Notes under the pieces: model-generated
Databases searched by the model: none
What the model saw: the letters and a program-made list of their open reading frames with translations, nothing else
What the model was told of the DNA's origin: nothing
Translations under genes and position numbers: made by a program
Shown here: piece by piece, positions 11,538-19,092 of the stretch
Numbering within the stretch: position 1 is the first letter of the stretch
Layout: each line of letters starts with the position of its first letter
IMG/VR virus record: IMGVR_UViG_3300028590_000087
Coordinates: 1 to 23,385 of that record
DNA length: 23,385 nt
From: a virus
Reading direction: 5' to 3' (one strand)

Positions 11538-14158
11538 TGGACACCATCGCGTTCGCCGCCGCCCGCCGCGAAATCATGGACCGCTCCGACGACGAGCTGA
11601 CCGAGCTGGTCATCGAGGCCCTGGACCTGTACACCCAGGGCAAGCACGACTGGTTCGACGACCTGGTCATGGCCGCGACCGTCCTGTTCTCGGAGATCTT
11701 CGAGTCCGAGACCGGCCGCGCCCCCGACTCGAACGACATCGCCGAGTACGAGTCCGCCGCCGTCGAGGCGTTGGAGAAGACCACACCCCCCACCGACCCA
11801 CCCGCCGACGCCCAGATCGAACGCGTCACCAAGTGGCTGACCGTCTTCACCGTCAACAACGCCATGCTCGCCGCGTTCTCCACCAGCGGCCAGGTCGAGC
11901 TGCAGTGGGTCACCATGCACGACGGCGCCGTCCGCGACATCCACGTCGCCGCCGACGGACAGCGCCGCATCGCCGGGCAGCCGTTCAACATCGACGGCCA
12001 GCCCCTGCACTTCCCAGGAGAACCCGTCGGGCCGCCGCACGGATGGATCAACTGTCGCTGTGTCCTGATGCGAGTCCCGGAGGTAGAGATGAGCGCCGCA
12101 ACAACCGACCCCGAAACCCTCGCCCTCGCAGCCGCGAGCGCCCCCCCGGAGGAGGAGGTGGTCGAGGTCGAGGAGATCGACGACGACGTCCCGGGGTGGG
12201 ACGAGGAGGAGATCGACACGGACATGTACTGGCACGGGGTGATCGCCCCCACGGGGGTCACCTCGGGGGACTCGCGGCGGTTCGCGGTCGATGCGCTGCG
12301 CACGCGGGACCTGCCGGTGCCGTTGCGGTGGCAGAAGATCGACATGCCTGGGCACGACGGGTCGGTGGTGGTCGCGAACATCACCCGGGTCTGGGAGGAG
12401 GACGGGCTCATCAAGGCCGAGGGCCGGTTCGCGGTCAACGCTGAGGCTGATGAGGTGATCGCGTTGATCGCTGACCAGATGCTGCGCGGTGTCTCGGTGG
12501 ATCTGGACGACGCGACGGTGGAGCTGCAGAACGAGGACGGGACGCAGTTCGATCTGGACACCCCTTCGGAGGTGCGTCCGATCGAGACGATCGTGGACGG
12601 GCGGGTGGCTTCGGCCGCGCTCGTGTCGATCCCCGCGTTCCAGGAAGCATTCGTCGCCCTTGGCCCCTGGGACGACGAGGACACCCTGGTCGCTGCCGGG
12701 TGTGCGCCGTGTGCGGCGCGCGAGATCGACGACATGTACCAGTCGTGGAGCGAGTACGCGGTCTCGGAGGGGGCGTGGGACGGTGCGGCGAGCCGGTTCA
12801 CCGATGAGGAGTGGTTCCGTTCCACGCTCGTGCACCGCAACGGGGACTCGACGGACAAGGCTGACAACGCGTTGCCGATCCTTGAGCCGAACGGGGACGT
12901 GAACCGGGCCGGGGTGCACGCTGCGGCGGCGCGCATCGACCAGGTCGAGGCGCCGGCGGAGGCGTTGGCTCGGGCGCGCAAGGGTCTGATCGCGGCGTAC
13001 GCCAAGATCGAGGAGGAGCCGCCGGAGGGCCTGGTGGCGGCGGCGTTCCCGCCGGTGGAGATCACCGAGGCCTCCGAGGAGCGGGCCGCGACGTTGGACG
13101 CGGAGATCGAGGCGTTCGCCCCGGGGACCAAGGACGGGCCGGGGTGGGTCACGAACCCCAAGGAGACCCAGCGGCTGCGCACGTACTGGACCAAGGGCAA
13201 GGGCGCGGCCAAGATCCGCTGGGGTGCCCCCGGGGACTTCAACCGCTGCCGCAAGCAGCTGGCCAAGTACGTCCCGAACCCGCACTACCTGGCCGGGACC
13301 TGCTCGAACCTGCACAAGGTCGCGCTGGGGGTCTGGCCCGGGCAGGAGACCGGCAAGCACAGCATCGAGGGAGCCCTGGTGGCCGCAGCATTCACGGTGG
13401 CGGACATCGCCCCGACCCACGTCCCCCCGGCCGACTGGTTCTTCGCGGACCTGGACGGCCCCACCCCGATCACGATCACCGAGGACGGGCGCATCTACGG
13501 GCACCTGGCGGTGTTCAACACCTGCCACTCGGGCCTGGGCCTGTCGGTCGGGGACGGGGACGTGTGCACCACCGCGCCCCGCTCCCCCTCGGGGTACGCG
13601 TACTTCCGCACCGGGTCGATCCTGACCGACGACGGCGAGATCGCGGTCGGGCACATCACGATCGGCACCGGCCACGCCCCCGGGCGCATGGGCGCCATGC
13701 CCGCCGCCGCGCACTACGACAACACCGGGTCGGTCGCGGCCGACGTCGCCGCCGGGGAGGACGCCTACGGCATCTGGGTCGCCGGGGCCGTGCGCCCGGG
13801 CACCGACATCGTCGCGCTGCGCTCGGCGACGCTGTCCGGGGACTGGCGCACCATCGCCGCCGGCCTGGACCTGGTCGGGGCGCTGGCGGTCAACGTCCCG
13901 GGCTTCCCGATCCCGCGCCTGCAGGTCTCGGCCTCCGGCGGGCGTCCCACGTCCCTGGTCGCGGCCGGCATCGTGGCCCCGGCCACCGTGGCGGAGATCG
14001 AGCTGGGTGCCCTGACCGTCGACTCGCGCGCGGTGGCCAAGGAGATCTTCGCCGAGCTGCGCCAGATCACCGCCCGCGCCAAGGCCCGCGAGGACCTGGT
14101 CGCCCGCGCCCGCGCCATGCGCGTAGCCCGCACCCGCGAGCGCTGCGCCAACCTCTGA
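11537..14158 (+). CDS. MuF-like minor capsid protein fused to capsid maturation protease
   Basis: 873 residues from ATG 11537. In order: residues 1-184 are a MuF-like head morphogenesis piece ending HGWINCRC (168-175), the hallmark end of that family; about 196-230 is an acidic linker; about 233-365 is an S78-like prohead protease (YWHGVIAPTG..., H273 in MPGHDG and S320 in RGVSVD are candidate catalytic residues); about 525-605 is a Cys/Trp-rich module (YWTKGKGAAKIRWGAPGDFNRCRKQLAKY... CSNLHKVALGVWPG); about 630-825 is a beta-rich domain with GHLAVFNTCHSG and GHITIGTGHAPG. An internal ATG at 12089 has its own ribosome binding site. The protein would prime and mature the head. Domain identities are from pattern recognition. 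Confidence 0.8.
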   Translation: MDTIAFAAARREIMDRSDDELTELVIEALDLYTQGKHDWFDDLVMAATVLFSEIFESETGRAPDSNDIAEYESAAVEALEKTTPPTDPPADAQIERVTKWLTVFTVNNAMLAAFSTSGQVELQWVTMHDGAVRDIHVAADGQRRIAGQPFNIDGQPLHFPGEPVGPPHGWINCRCVLMRVPEVEMSAATTDPETLALAAASAPPEEEVVEVEEIDDDVPGWDEEEIDTDMYWHGVIAPTGVTSGDSRRFAVDALRTRDLPVPLRWQKIDMPGHDGSVVVANITRVWEEDGLIKAEGRFAVNAEADEVIALIADQMLRGVSVDLDDATVELQNEDGTQFDLDTPSEVRPIETIVDGRVASAALVSIPAFQEAFVALGPWDDEDTLVAAGCAPCAAREIDDMYQSWSEYAVSEGAWDGAASRFTDEEWFRSTLVHRNGDSTDKADNALPILEPNGDVNRAGVHAAAARIDQVEAPAEALARARKGLIAAYAKIEEEPPEGLVAAAFPPVEITEASEERAATLDAEIEAFAPGTKDGPGWVTNPKETQRLRTYWTKGKGAAKIRWGAPGDFNRCRKQLAKYVPNPHYLAGTCSNLHKVALGVWPGQETGKHSIEGALVAAAFTVADIAPTHVPPADWFFADLDGPTPITITEDGRIYGHLAVFNTCHSGLGLSVGDGDVCTTAPRSPSGYAYFRTGSILTDDGEIAVGHITIGTGHAPGRMGAMPAAAHYDNTGSVAADVAAGEDAYGIWVAGAVRPGTDIVALRSATLSGDWRTIAAGLDLVGALAVNVPGFPIPRLQVSASGGRPTSLVAAGIVAPATVAEIELGALTVDSRAVAKEIFAELRQITARAKAREDLVARARAMRVARTRERCANL
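12079..12091 (+). promoter_or_regulatory. Internal ribosome binding site and start in the MuF/protease gene
   Basis: GGAGG (12079-12083), five-base spacer, ATG (12089-12091), in frame with the gene. It falls at the boundary after the MuF hallmark HGWINCRC and would give a separate product of 689 residues starting MSAATTDPETLALAAASAPP, containing the protease and later domains. The element is as strong as any in the window. Confidence 0.6.
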
Positions 14159-14192
14159 CCCCCCTACCCCACCAGCTAGCAAGGAGAACGAC

Positions 14193-14348
14193 ATGGCACC
14201 GTGCAACTGCGGGTCCAAGGGCAACAAGTTGGAGTACATCGTGCAGTTCCCCGACGGGACCTCCAAGACGTTCAACACCGAGGTCGAGGCCAAGATCGCC
14301 ACCCAGCGCAAGGGCGGCACGTACAAGGCCCAGACGAAGAACCGTTAG
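14193..14348 (+). CDS. DUF7196-like small Cys protein
   Basis: 51 residues; ATG 14193 follows aaggaga 7 bases upstream. It begins MAPCNCGSKG, then a strand-rich core (LEYIVQFPDGTSKTFNTEVEAKIATQRKGGTYKAQTKNR). This matches the actinophage family I know as DUF7196, small proteins with an N-terminal C-x-C-G near capsid genes. Function unknown. Its stop codon TAG lies inside the dyad gttaggacctaac that begins repeat copy 2. Confidence 0.75.
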   Translation: MAPCNCGSKGNKLEYIVQFPDGTSKTFNTEVEAKIATQRKGGTYKAQTKNR

Positions 14349-14391
14349 GACCTAACACGTCAGCCTGACATCACCCTGATGTCAGGCTGAC
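14344..14391. repeat. Dispersed stem-loop repeat, copy 2
   Basis: The dyad gttagg-a-cctaac (14344-14356) matches copy 1 exactly. The hairpin after it has a 15-bp perfect stem (14359-14373 and 14377-14391) with loop ccc. Its left arm plus loop carries the same 20-mer as copy 1, gtcagcctgacatcaccctg. It lies at the end of the DUF7196-like gene, with no T-run, and could end or stabilise that mRNA. Confidence 0.75.
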
Positions 14392-14393
14392 GC

Positions 14394-14508
14394 GTGTCCA
14401 CTGGACACCTGTTCGATCACAGGTCAACATGGTGACCAGAAGAAGTGCCCCGTCACGGCGTAGCCGGACAGGAATTCCCTGTCCCTACGCCCTTACGGAG
14501 GCACTTCC
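14394..14508 (+). promoter_or_regulatory. Structured RNA leader of the major capsid gene
   Basis: Nearly every base can pair in consecutive hairpins: gtgtcc-act-ggacac (14394-14408); acctg-8 nt-caggt (14407-14424); ggtca-acatgg-tgacc (14422-14437); then a nested structure with gaagtgcc/ggcacttc (14442-14449 with 14500-14507), gcgtag/ctacgc (14458-14463 with 14485-14490) and ggacagg-aattc-cctgtcc (14466-14484). The outer arm includes two bases of the GGAGG ribosome binding site (14497-14501) of the gene at 14509. Confidence 0.6.
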
Positions 14509-16146
14509 GTGTCTGACTTCCAGATCCCCGAGGACCTTGGTGCCCTCGATGACAGCGCGCTCGCCGAGGCGCTGGACCAGGCTCTCGCCACCGCAGCGTC
14601 CTACAACGACGTCGCCGACGAGGACCTCACCGACGAGGACCTTGACCAGCTCAAGGCGCTCGCAGACTTCGCCACTGCTGCGCGGGAGAGTGTTTCTCAG
14701 CGCCAGGAGGCAGCCAACGCTCGCTCGGCCGAGATCGCGGCAGCACGTGCGACGCTGACCGCCCCCGAGGTCGTCGAGGGCGAGATCATCGAGGACGCCC
14801 CGGTCGCCGAGGAGGCCAAGGAGCCCGTCGTCGCCGCCGCCCGCAAGCCCATCGTGGCTCGCGCGGCCGTCGCCAAGGCCCCCAAGGCCGACGAGATCGT
14901 CCCCACCAAGGCCCTGGCGACGCTCACCGCGAGCGCCGATGTGCCGGGGTTCGGGATCGGGTCGGACCTGGGCGACCTGGACGAGGTCGGCAAGGCCGTC
15001 GTGGCGCGGATGCAGGCGCTTCCCACGCACCGTCTGGGCGGGGAGAAGGGCATTCAGAACCGGTACAGCGTCGCCAAGATCGACCTGTCGCAGGTTCGCA
15101 CCCAGACCCTGAACCAGACCGAGTTCCGCGACGACCAGGCGCTGCTCGCAGCGGCCGGTCGTGAGGCTCGCCTGCCCGGTGGTTCGCTGACGGCTGCCGG
15201 TGGCTGGTGCGCCCCGTCCGAGACGCTGTACGACCTGTGCTCGATCGAGTCGACCGATGGTCTGATCGACCTGCCCACGGTCAACGTCTCGCGCGGTGGT
15301 CTGCGCTTCACCAAGGGCCCGCAGTTCTCGGACCTGTACACCGACGCGGACCTGGGGTGGATTCTCACCGAGGCCGAGGTCATCGCCGGTACCCCCGAGA
15401 AGACGTGCATCGACATCACGTGCCCCCCGTTCGAGGAGGTGCGTCTGGACGCGATCGGTCTGTGTGTGCGGGTGCCGCTGCTCACCCAGGCCGCGTACCC
15501 GGAGCTGGTGCGCCGCACGATCGAGCTCGCGCTGATCGCTCACCAGCACAAGGTCGACGCGAACCTCATCGGGCGCATCGTGGCCGGGTCGACGGCGCTG
15601 GACGTCACGGGTCAGTTCGAGACCACGATCGACTCGATCGCCAAGCTTGAGCAGGCGGCGAACTACATCCGCCAGGCCGACCGCATGGCGTTCTCCGAGA
15701 CCCTCGAGATGCTCGCCCCGTACTGGTACAAGGCCACGGTCCGCGCGGACCTGGCGCGCCGCACCGGGGTGGACCTCATCAACGTCACCGACGCCACGAT
15801 CGAGGGCTACTTCGCTCAGCGCGGTCTGCGTATCCAGTGGCTGTACAACTACCAGCCGCTGACGCTCACCGGTGGCGCGGTCACCACCCCCGAGACGGCT
15901 GAGGTCGTCGTGTACCCGGCCGGTACCTGGGTCAAGGGCACCACGGACGTCATCTCGCTCGACGCGGTCTACGACTCGCAGAGCCTGCTGCAGAACATGT
16001 TCACGGCCCTGTTCGTCGAGGAGGGCGTGATGGTCGCCAACACGTGCTTCGAGTCCTACAAGATCTCGCTGCCGACCTGCGCATCGGGTCGGACCGGGGC
16101 TGCGGACATCACGTCCTGCATCTACGAGGCCGCTGTTACCCCGTGA
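14509..16146 (+). CDS. Major capsid protein (HK97-like)
   Basis: 545 residues from GTG 14509 with GGAGG 7 bases upstream. The first 130 or so residues are acidic and helical (DDSALAEALDQALATAASYNDVADEDLTDEDLDQLKALADFATAARESVSQRQEAANARSAEIAAARATL), the usual N-terminal scaffold-like region removed by the protease. The capsid fold follows: LPGGSLTAAGGWCAPSETLYDLCSIESTDGLIDLPTVNVSRGGLRFTKGPQF, a typical HK97-type start. A long helical P-domain-like region includes AAYPELVRRTIELALIAHQHKVDANLIG. The C-terminal half has two Cys residues in the last 50. The product is expected to be abundant; codon use here is more even (ggt, cgt) than elsewhere. The structured leader upstream suggests tight control. 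Confidence 0.9.
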   Translation: MSDFQIPEDLGALDDSALAEALDQALATAASYNDVADEDLTDEDLDQLKALADFATAARESVSQRQEAANARSAEIAAARATLTAPEVVEGEIIEDAPVAEEAKEPVVAAARKPIVARAAVAKAPKADEIVPTKALATLTASADVPGFGIGSDLGDLDEVGKAVVARMQALPTHRLGGEKGIQNRYSVAKIDLSQVRTQTLNQTEFRDDQALLAAAGREARLPGGSLTAAGGWCAPSETLYDLCSIESTDGLIDLPTVNVSRGGLRFTKGPQFSDLYTDADLGWILTEAEVIAGTPEKTCIDITCPPFEEVRLDAIGLCVRVPLLTQAAYPELVRRTIELALIAHQHKVDANLIGRIVAGSTALDVTGQFETTIDSIAKLEQAANYIRQADRMAFSETLEMLAPYWYKATVRADLARRTGVDLINVTDATIEGYFAQRGLRIQWLYNYQPLTLTGGAVTTPETAEVVVYPAGTWVKGTTDVISLDAVYDSQSLLQNMFTALFVEEGVMVANTCFESYKISLPTCASGRTGAADITSCIYEAAVTP

Positions 16147-16151
16147 TCCTC

Positions 16152-16189
16152 CCTGGTCCCCCCGCCGGCGGCCCGGCGGGGGGACCAGG
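16152..16189. terminator. Strong GC-rich hairpin after the major capsid gene
   Basis: cctggtccccccgccgg (16152-16168) pairs perfectly over 17 bp with ccggcggggggaccagg (16173-16189) around the tetraloop cggc. It starts 6 bases after the capsid stop. There is no T-run. It may attenuate downstream transcription or protect the capsid mRNA end, so that capsid is made in excess. Confidence 0.6.
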
Positions 16190-16222
16190 CGAGACCCACC
16201 TTCCTGAGAGGAGGTAGGGCCG

Positions 16223-18865
16223 ATGGCACTACGAGCACCTGAGCGCATCGAGGCACCGGCAGTCGCGCCGGCCCTCGGCGGTCTGCTGGGCGTCGCCTCG
16301 ATCACCGAGTCCGGTGACCGTGTGATGAACGGCGTCACGTACTTCTCCTTCCTGTGCGGCAAGGCCGGCATCGCGCCGGGCCTGTGCGACGTCGCACCGG
16401 GGGTCACGTTCGACCAGGAGAAGCTCTTCACCGGTGGGGAGGTCGTGGAGGGTCAGCCCTTCCCGGTCTACGCCGGTGTCATCTGCGACCTGCTGGGCGG
16501 GGGCTACGAGGAAGCTGCTCGTGCCCGGCTGGCCGGCGGGGAGGAGCGGGCCGTTGGGCGCGCGTTCTACGAGGTCTCGTTCGCCGGCGGGTTCCCCACC
16601 GGGGACGCGTTCGCGGGCACGATCGCCACCGAGGACGAGCTGCTCGCAGCGATCGGTGAGCTTGAGCAGTACGCCGGTGAGAACTACGCCGGGCTCCCGG
16701 TCCTGCACATGAACCGGGCGACCGCTGCCCGGGCCCTCAAGTGGGACCTGATCGACAACGACTCGATCGACGGGACCCTGCACACCAAGCAGGGCACCCC
16801 CGTGGCGAACAGTCCCGGGTACCCCGACGGGATCGTGTGGATCACCGGCGCCGTGCACCTGTGGCGCACCTCGGTCCAGGCGTACGACGTCAACGACGTC
16901 ATGAACAACCAGGCCCTCTCGCTCGCCGAGCGGGTCTACACGGTCGCGACCGACTGCATCCTGGCCTGGGCGGGGGAAGAGCCCCCCGTAGATACCGCCC
17001 CGGTTCTCACGGACCTGGACCCCGACTCGATCCGCACCGGTGTCGCCACGACCGTCACGGTCTCTGGCACCGGCTTCACCGCTGACACCAAGTTCTACGT
17101 CGACGGGGAAGAGATCGCAGCCGTGGTCGACGCCGGGGCGGGTACTGCACAGGTCGTCATCCCCGCCCCCACCGGGGCGGACACCCTGGTCATCACGGCC
17201 TCCAACGGCGGGGCGCAGTCCAACGCCCTGTCGCTGGCGGTCGTGGTCCCGGTCGCTCCGGTCCTGACGTCGGTGGACCCCACGATCTACCCGCGCGTGG
17301 CGGGCACCCAGTGGGACACCGTCCTGACCGGTGTCTTCGCCCCGTGGGACGCGGTCACGACCCCGTCCACGTTCGTGGAGACCTCGCGCACCGCCACCAC
17401 GATCACCGGGCACTGGACGACCACGGCCAACGTCAGCCAGAACTTCGACGTCACCGGCCCCGGCGGGATCTCGGCCCTGGCGACCCAGACCGGGGCCAAC
17501 TACCCGGTGGTCTCGGCCACCTACACCCCGACCACCGCCCCCACCGGGTCGACCGTGTACGTCTCGTGGCAGGGGGTCAGCGCGGACCCGGCCACCGACG
17601 TCGTCCTGGTCGACGGGGAGCAGTACACGCTGCGCGTGGTCGGCAGCCGCACCGGGTTCGACTACACCTTCACCGAGCCCGAGGGCTCCACGGTCACGTT
17701 CAAGCTGCTGCGCTATGGCCTGCTTGAGTCCGCGAACTCTGGGTCGGTGCTGGTGGGCCCGGCGGCGCTGGCCCCGGTCATCACGTCCATCTCCCCGAAC
17801 CCGGGGTACGCGAACGAGACGATGAACTCGGTCCAGGCAGCCAACCTGGCCACCGTCGCGGGCCTGACCCGGTTCTACATCGACGGGGTCGAGTTCCCCA
17901 TCACGTCCTACGGCGCATCCTTCGCCAGGGTCGCGGTCCCGGCAGGCACGCTGTCCGTCGGAGACCACCAGGTCGTGCTCAGCAACGGCCCGGGCCTGGA
18001 CTCGGCGCCGTTCACCTGGCCGGTGGGCCTGCGCCCCTCGCTCACCTCGATCTCCCCGACGTCGGTCACGCGCCCGGGCCCGTGGACCATCACCGCGACC
18101 GGCACGTTCCCCACCGGCACGATCATGCACGCCGGCAACCCGAACATCCCCTACGCCCAGGTCTCGGCCACCGGCACCGAGATCGTGTACACGGTCCCCG
18201 ACCGTGCCCCGGCCAGCCAGGTCGCCCAGTACGCGGCCGTCCCGCCGCAGAACGCGACGTCGACCTCCCGGCCGCTGACGATCCTCGAGAACCCTGTCCC
18301 GACCCTGACCTCGATCTCCCCCAACCCTGGGCCTCGTGGCCAGGGGTGGGAGTACACGCTGACCGGGACCAACTTCACCGCGACCGGGACCACGGTCTCG
18401 GTCAACGGGCAGTCCCCGGCGGTCACCTACGTCTCCCCCACCCAGATCACCGTCACCGCCAACATCACGGCCGGCGTCGGGGAGTTCACCGTCACTACCG
18501 CCGCCGGCACCAGCGCCATGGTCGAGATCACCACCGAGGCGCTGCCGAACTTCGCCCCGGCCGCGACCGACCCGCCCACCGTCCCCCCGGACACCGAGAC
18601 CTCGGTCGTGTTCATCACCTCCAACGTCGGGGACGGGTCGAACATCGTGGCCCGCGAGACCGACGCGACGGGCGACACGATCATCGGCGACCTGCCGGTC
18701 ACCGCCACCACCGGCTCGACCATCACCGTCACCATCCCGGCCCGCCCGGCCGACTCGACGGTGTACGTGCGCCCCTACCGCACCACGCTGCCCGCCGGTG
18801 CCCAGACCGACCCGGCCGTGCCCCCCAAGGCCATCGCCGTGGTCGCCCCCGCAGAGGAGCCCTGA
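16223..18865 (+). CDS. Head-associated protein with IPT/TIG array
   Basis: 880 residues from ATG 16223 (gaggagg upstream). Residues 1-255 resemble a second head protein encoded after the capsid gene in many actinophages, with an encapsulin/capsid-like pattern (ARARLAGGEERAVGRAFYEV, AIGELEQYAGENYAGLPVLHMNR, ANSPGYPDGIVWITGAVHLW). From about 260 onward come about five or six IPT/TIG-type Ig-like modules, beginning near residues 261, 347, 430, 518, 605 and 693, each marked by an LTS(I/V)(S/D)P-like opening. A Thr/Pro-rich C-terminus follows. Such modules bind polysaccharide or other ligands in other systems; surface display on the capsid is an inference. Overlaps the next gene by one base. Module boundaries are approximate. 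Confidence 0.75.
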   Translation: MALRAPERIEAPAVAPALGGLLGVASITESGDRVMNGVTYFSFLCGKAGIAPGLCDVAPGVTFDQEKLFTGGEVVEGQPFPVYAGVICDLLGGGYEEAARARLAGGEERAVGRAFYEVSFAGGFPTGDAFAGTIATEDELLAAIGELEQYAGENYAGLPVLHMNRATAARALKWDLIDNDSIDGTLHTKQGTPVANSPGYPDGIVWITGAVHLWRTSVQAYDVNDVMNNQALSLAERVYTVATDCILAWAGEEPPVDTAPVLTDLDPDSIRTGVATTVTVSGTGFTADTKFYVDGEEIAAVVDAGAGTAQVVIPAPTGADTLVITASNGGAQSNALSLAVVVPVAPVLTSVDPTIYPRVAGTQWDTVLTGVFAPWDAVTTPSTFVETSRTATTITGHWTTTANVSQNFDVTGPGGISALATQTGANYPVVSATYTPTTAPTGSTVYVSWQGVSADPATDVVLVDGEQYTLRVVGSRTGFDYTFTEPEGSTVTFKLLRYGLLESANSGSVLVGPAALAPVITSISPNPGYANETMNSVQAANLATVAGLTRFYIDGVEFPITSYGASFARVAVPAGTLSVGDHQVVLSNGPGLDSAPFTWPVGLRPSLTSISPTSVTRPGPWTITATGTFPTGTIMHAGNPNIPYAQVSATGTEIVYTVPDRAPASQVAQYAAVPPQNATSTSRPLTILENPVPTLTSISPNPGPRGQGWEYTLTGTNFTATGTTVSVNGQSPAVTYVSPTQITVTANITAGVGEFTVTTAAGTSAMVEITTEALPNFAPAATDPPTVPPDTETSVVFITSNVGDGSNIVARETDATGDTIIGDLPVTATTGSTITVTIPARPADSTVYVRPYRTTLPAGAQTDPAVPPKAIAVVAPAEEP

Positions 18866-19089
18866 TGTCCATCAAGGAGGGCGAGGTGTTCGTGGCCGGC
18901 CTGACCACAGCCAACGCCCGAGACCTGATCGCCCGGGCCAAGGCCAAGGACATCGACCCCAGAAGCATCCGCGTCGACTCTGACGGCGGATTCATCGTCC
19001 CGGCCGAACTCATGGCCGCCGACGAGACGCCCAAGCCCACCCGGGCTCGGCGCAAGACACCGACCAAGTCCGCCAAGGGCAAGGAGTAG
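18865..19089 (+). CDS. Small basic-tailed protein
   Basis: 74 residues from ATG 18865, overlapping the previous stop (TGATG). The first half is KEGEVFVAGLTTANARDLIARAKAKDIDPRSIRVDSDGGFIVPAELM, a compact helix/strand pattern. The last 25 residues are basic (KPTRARRKTPTKSAKGKE), which suggests an extended, nucleic-acid or acidic-surface-binding tail. No family recognised. It ends four bases before the next gene. Confidence 0.65.
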   Translation: MSIKEGEVFVAGLTTANARDLIARAKAKDIDPRSIRVDSDGGFIVPAELMAADETPKPTRARRKTPTKSAKGKE

Positions 19090-19092
19090 ATC

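Noticed and set aside
11368-13266. 632-codon minus-strand open frame
   Set aside because: Shadow of the portal end and MuF/protease genes; Ser/Arg/Thr-rich composition without domains.
11384-14326. 980-codon open frame on the minus strand
   Set aside because: It mirrors the MuF/protease gene. Long antisense frames are expected in very GC-rich coding DNA. Its sequence is low-complexity Arg/Gly/Asp/Val-rich, with no domain and no convincing ribosome binding site.
14407-14424. Possible tRNA T-arm (acctg-ttcgatca-caggt)
   Set aside because: The loop has 8 rather than 7 bases, and no acceptor stem, anticodon arm or D-arm fits around it. It is part of the hairpin array.
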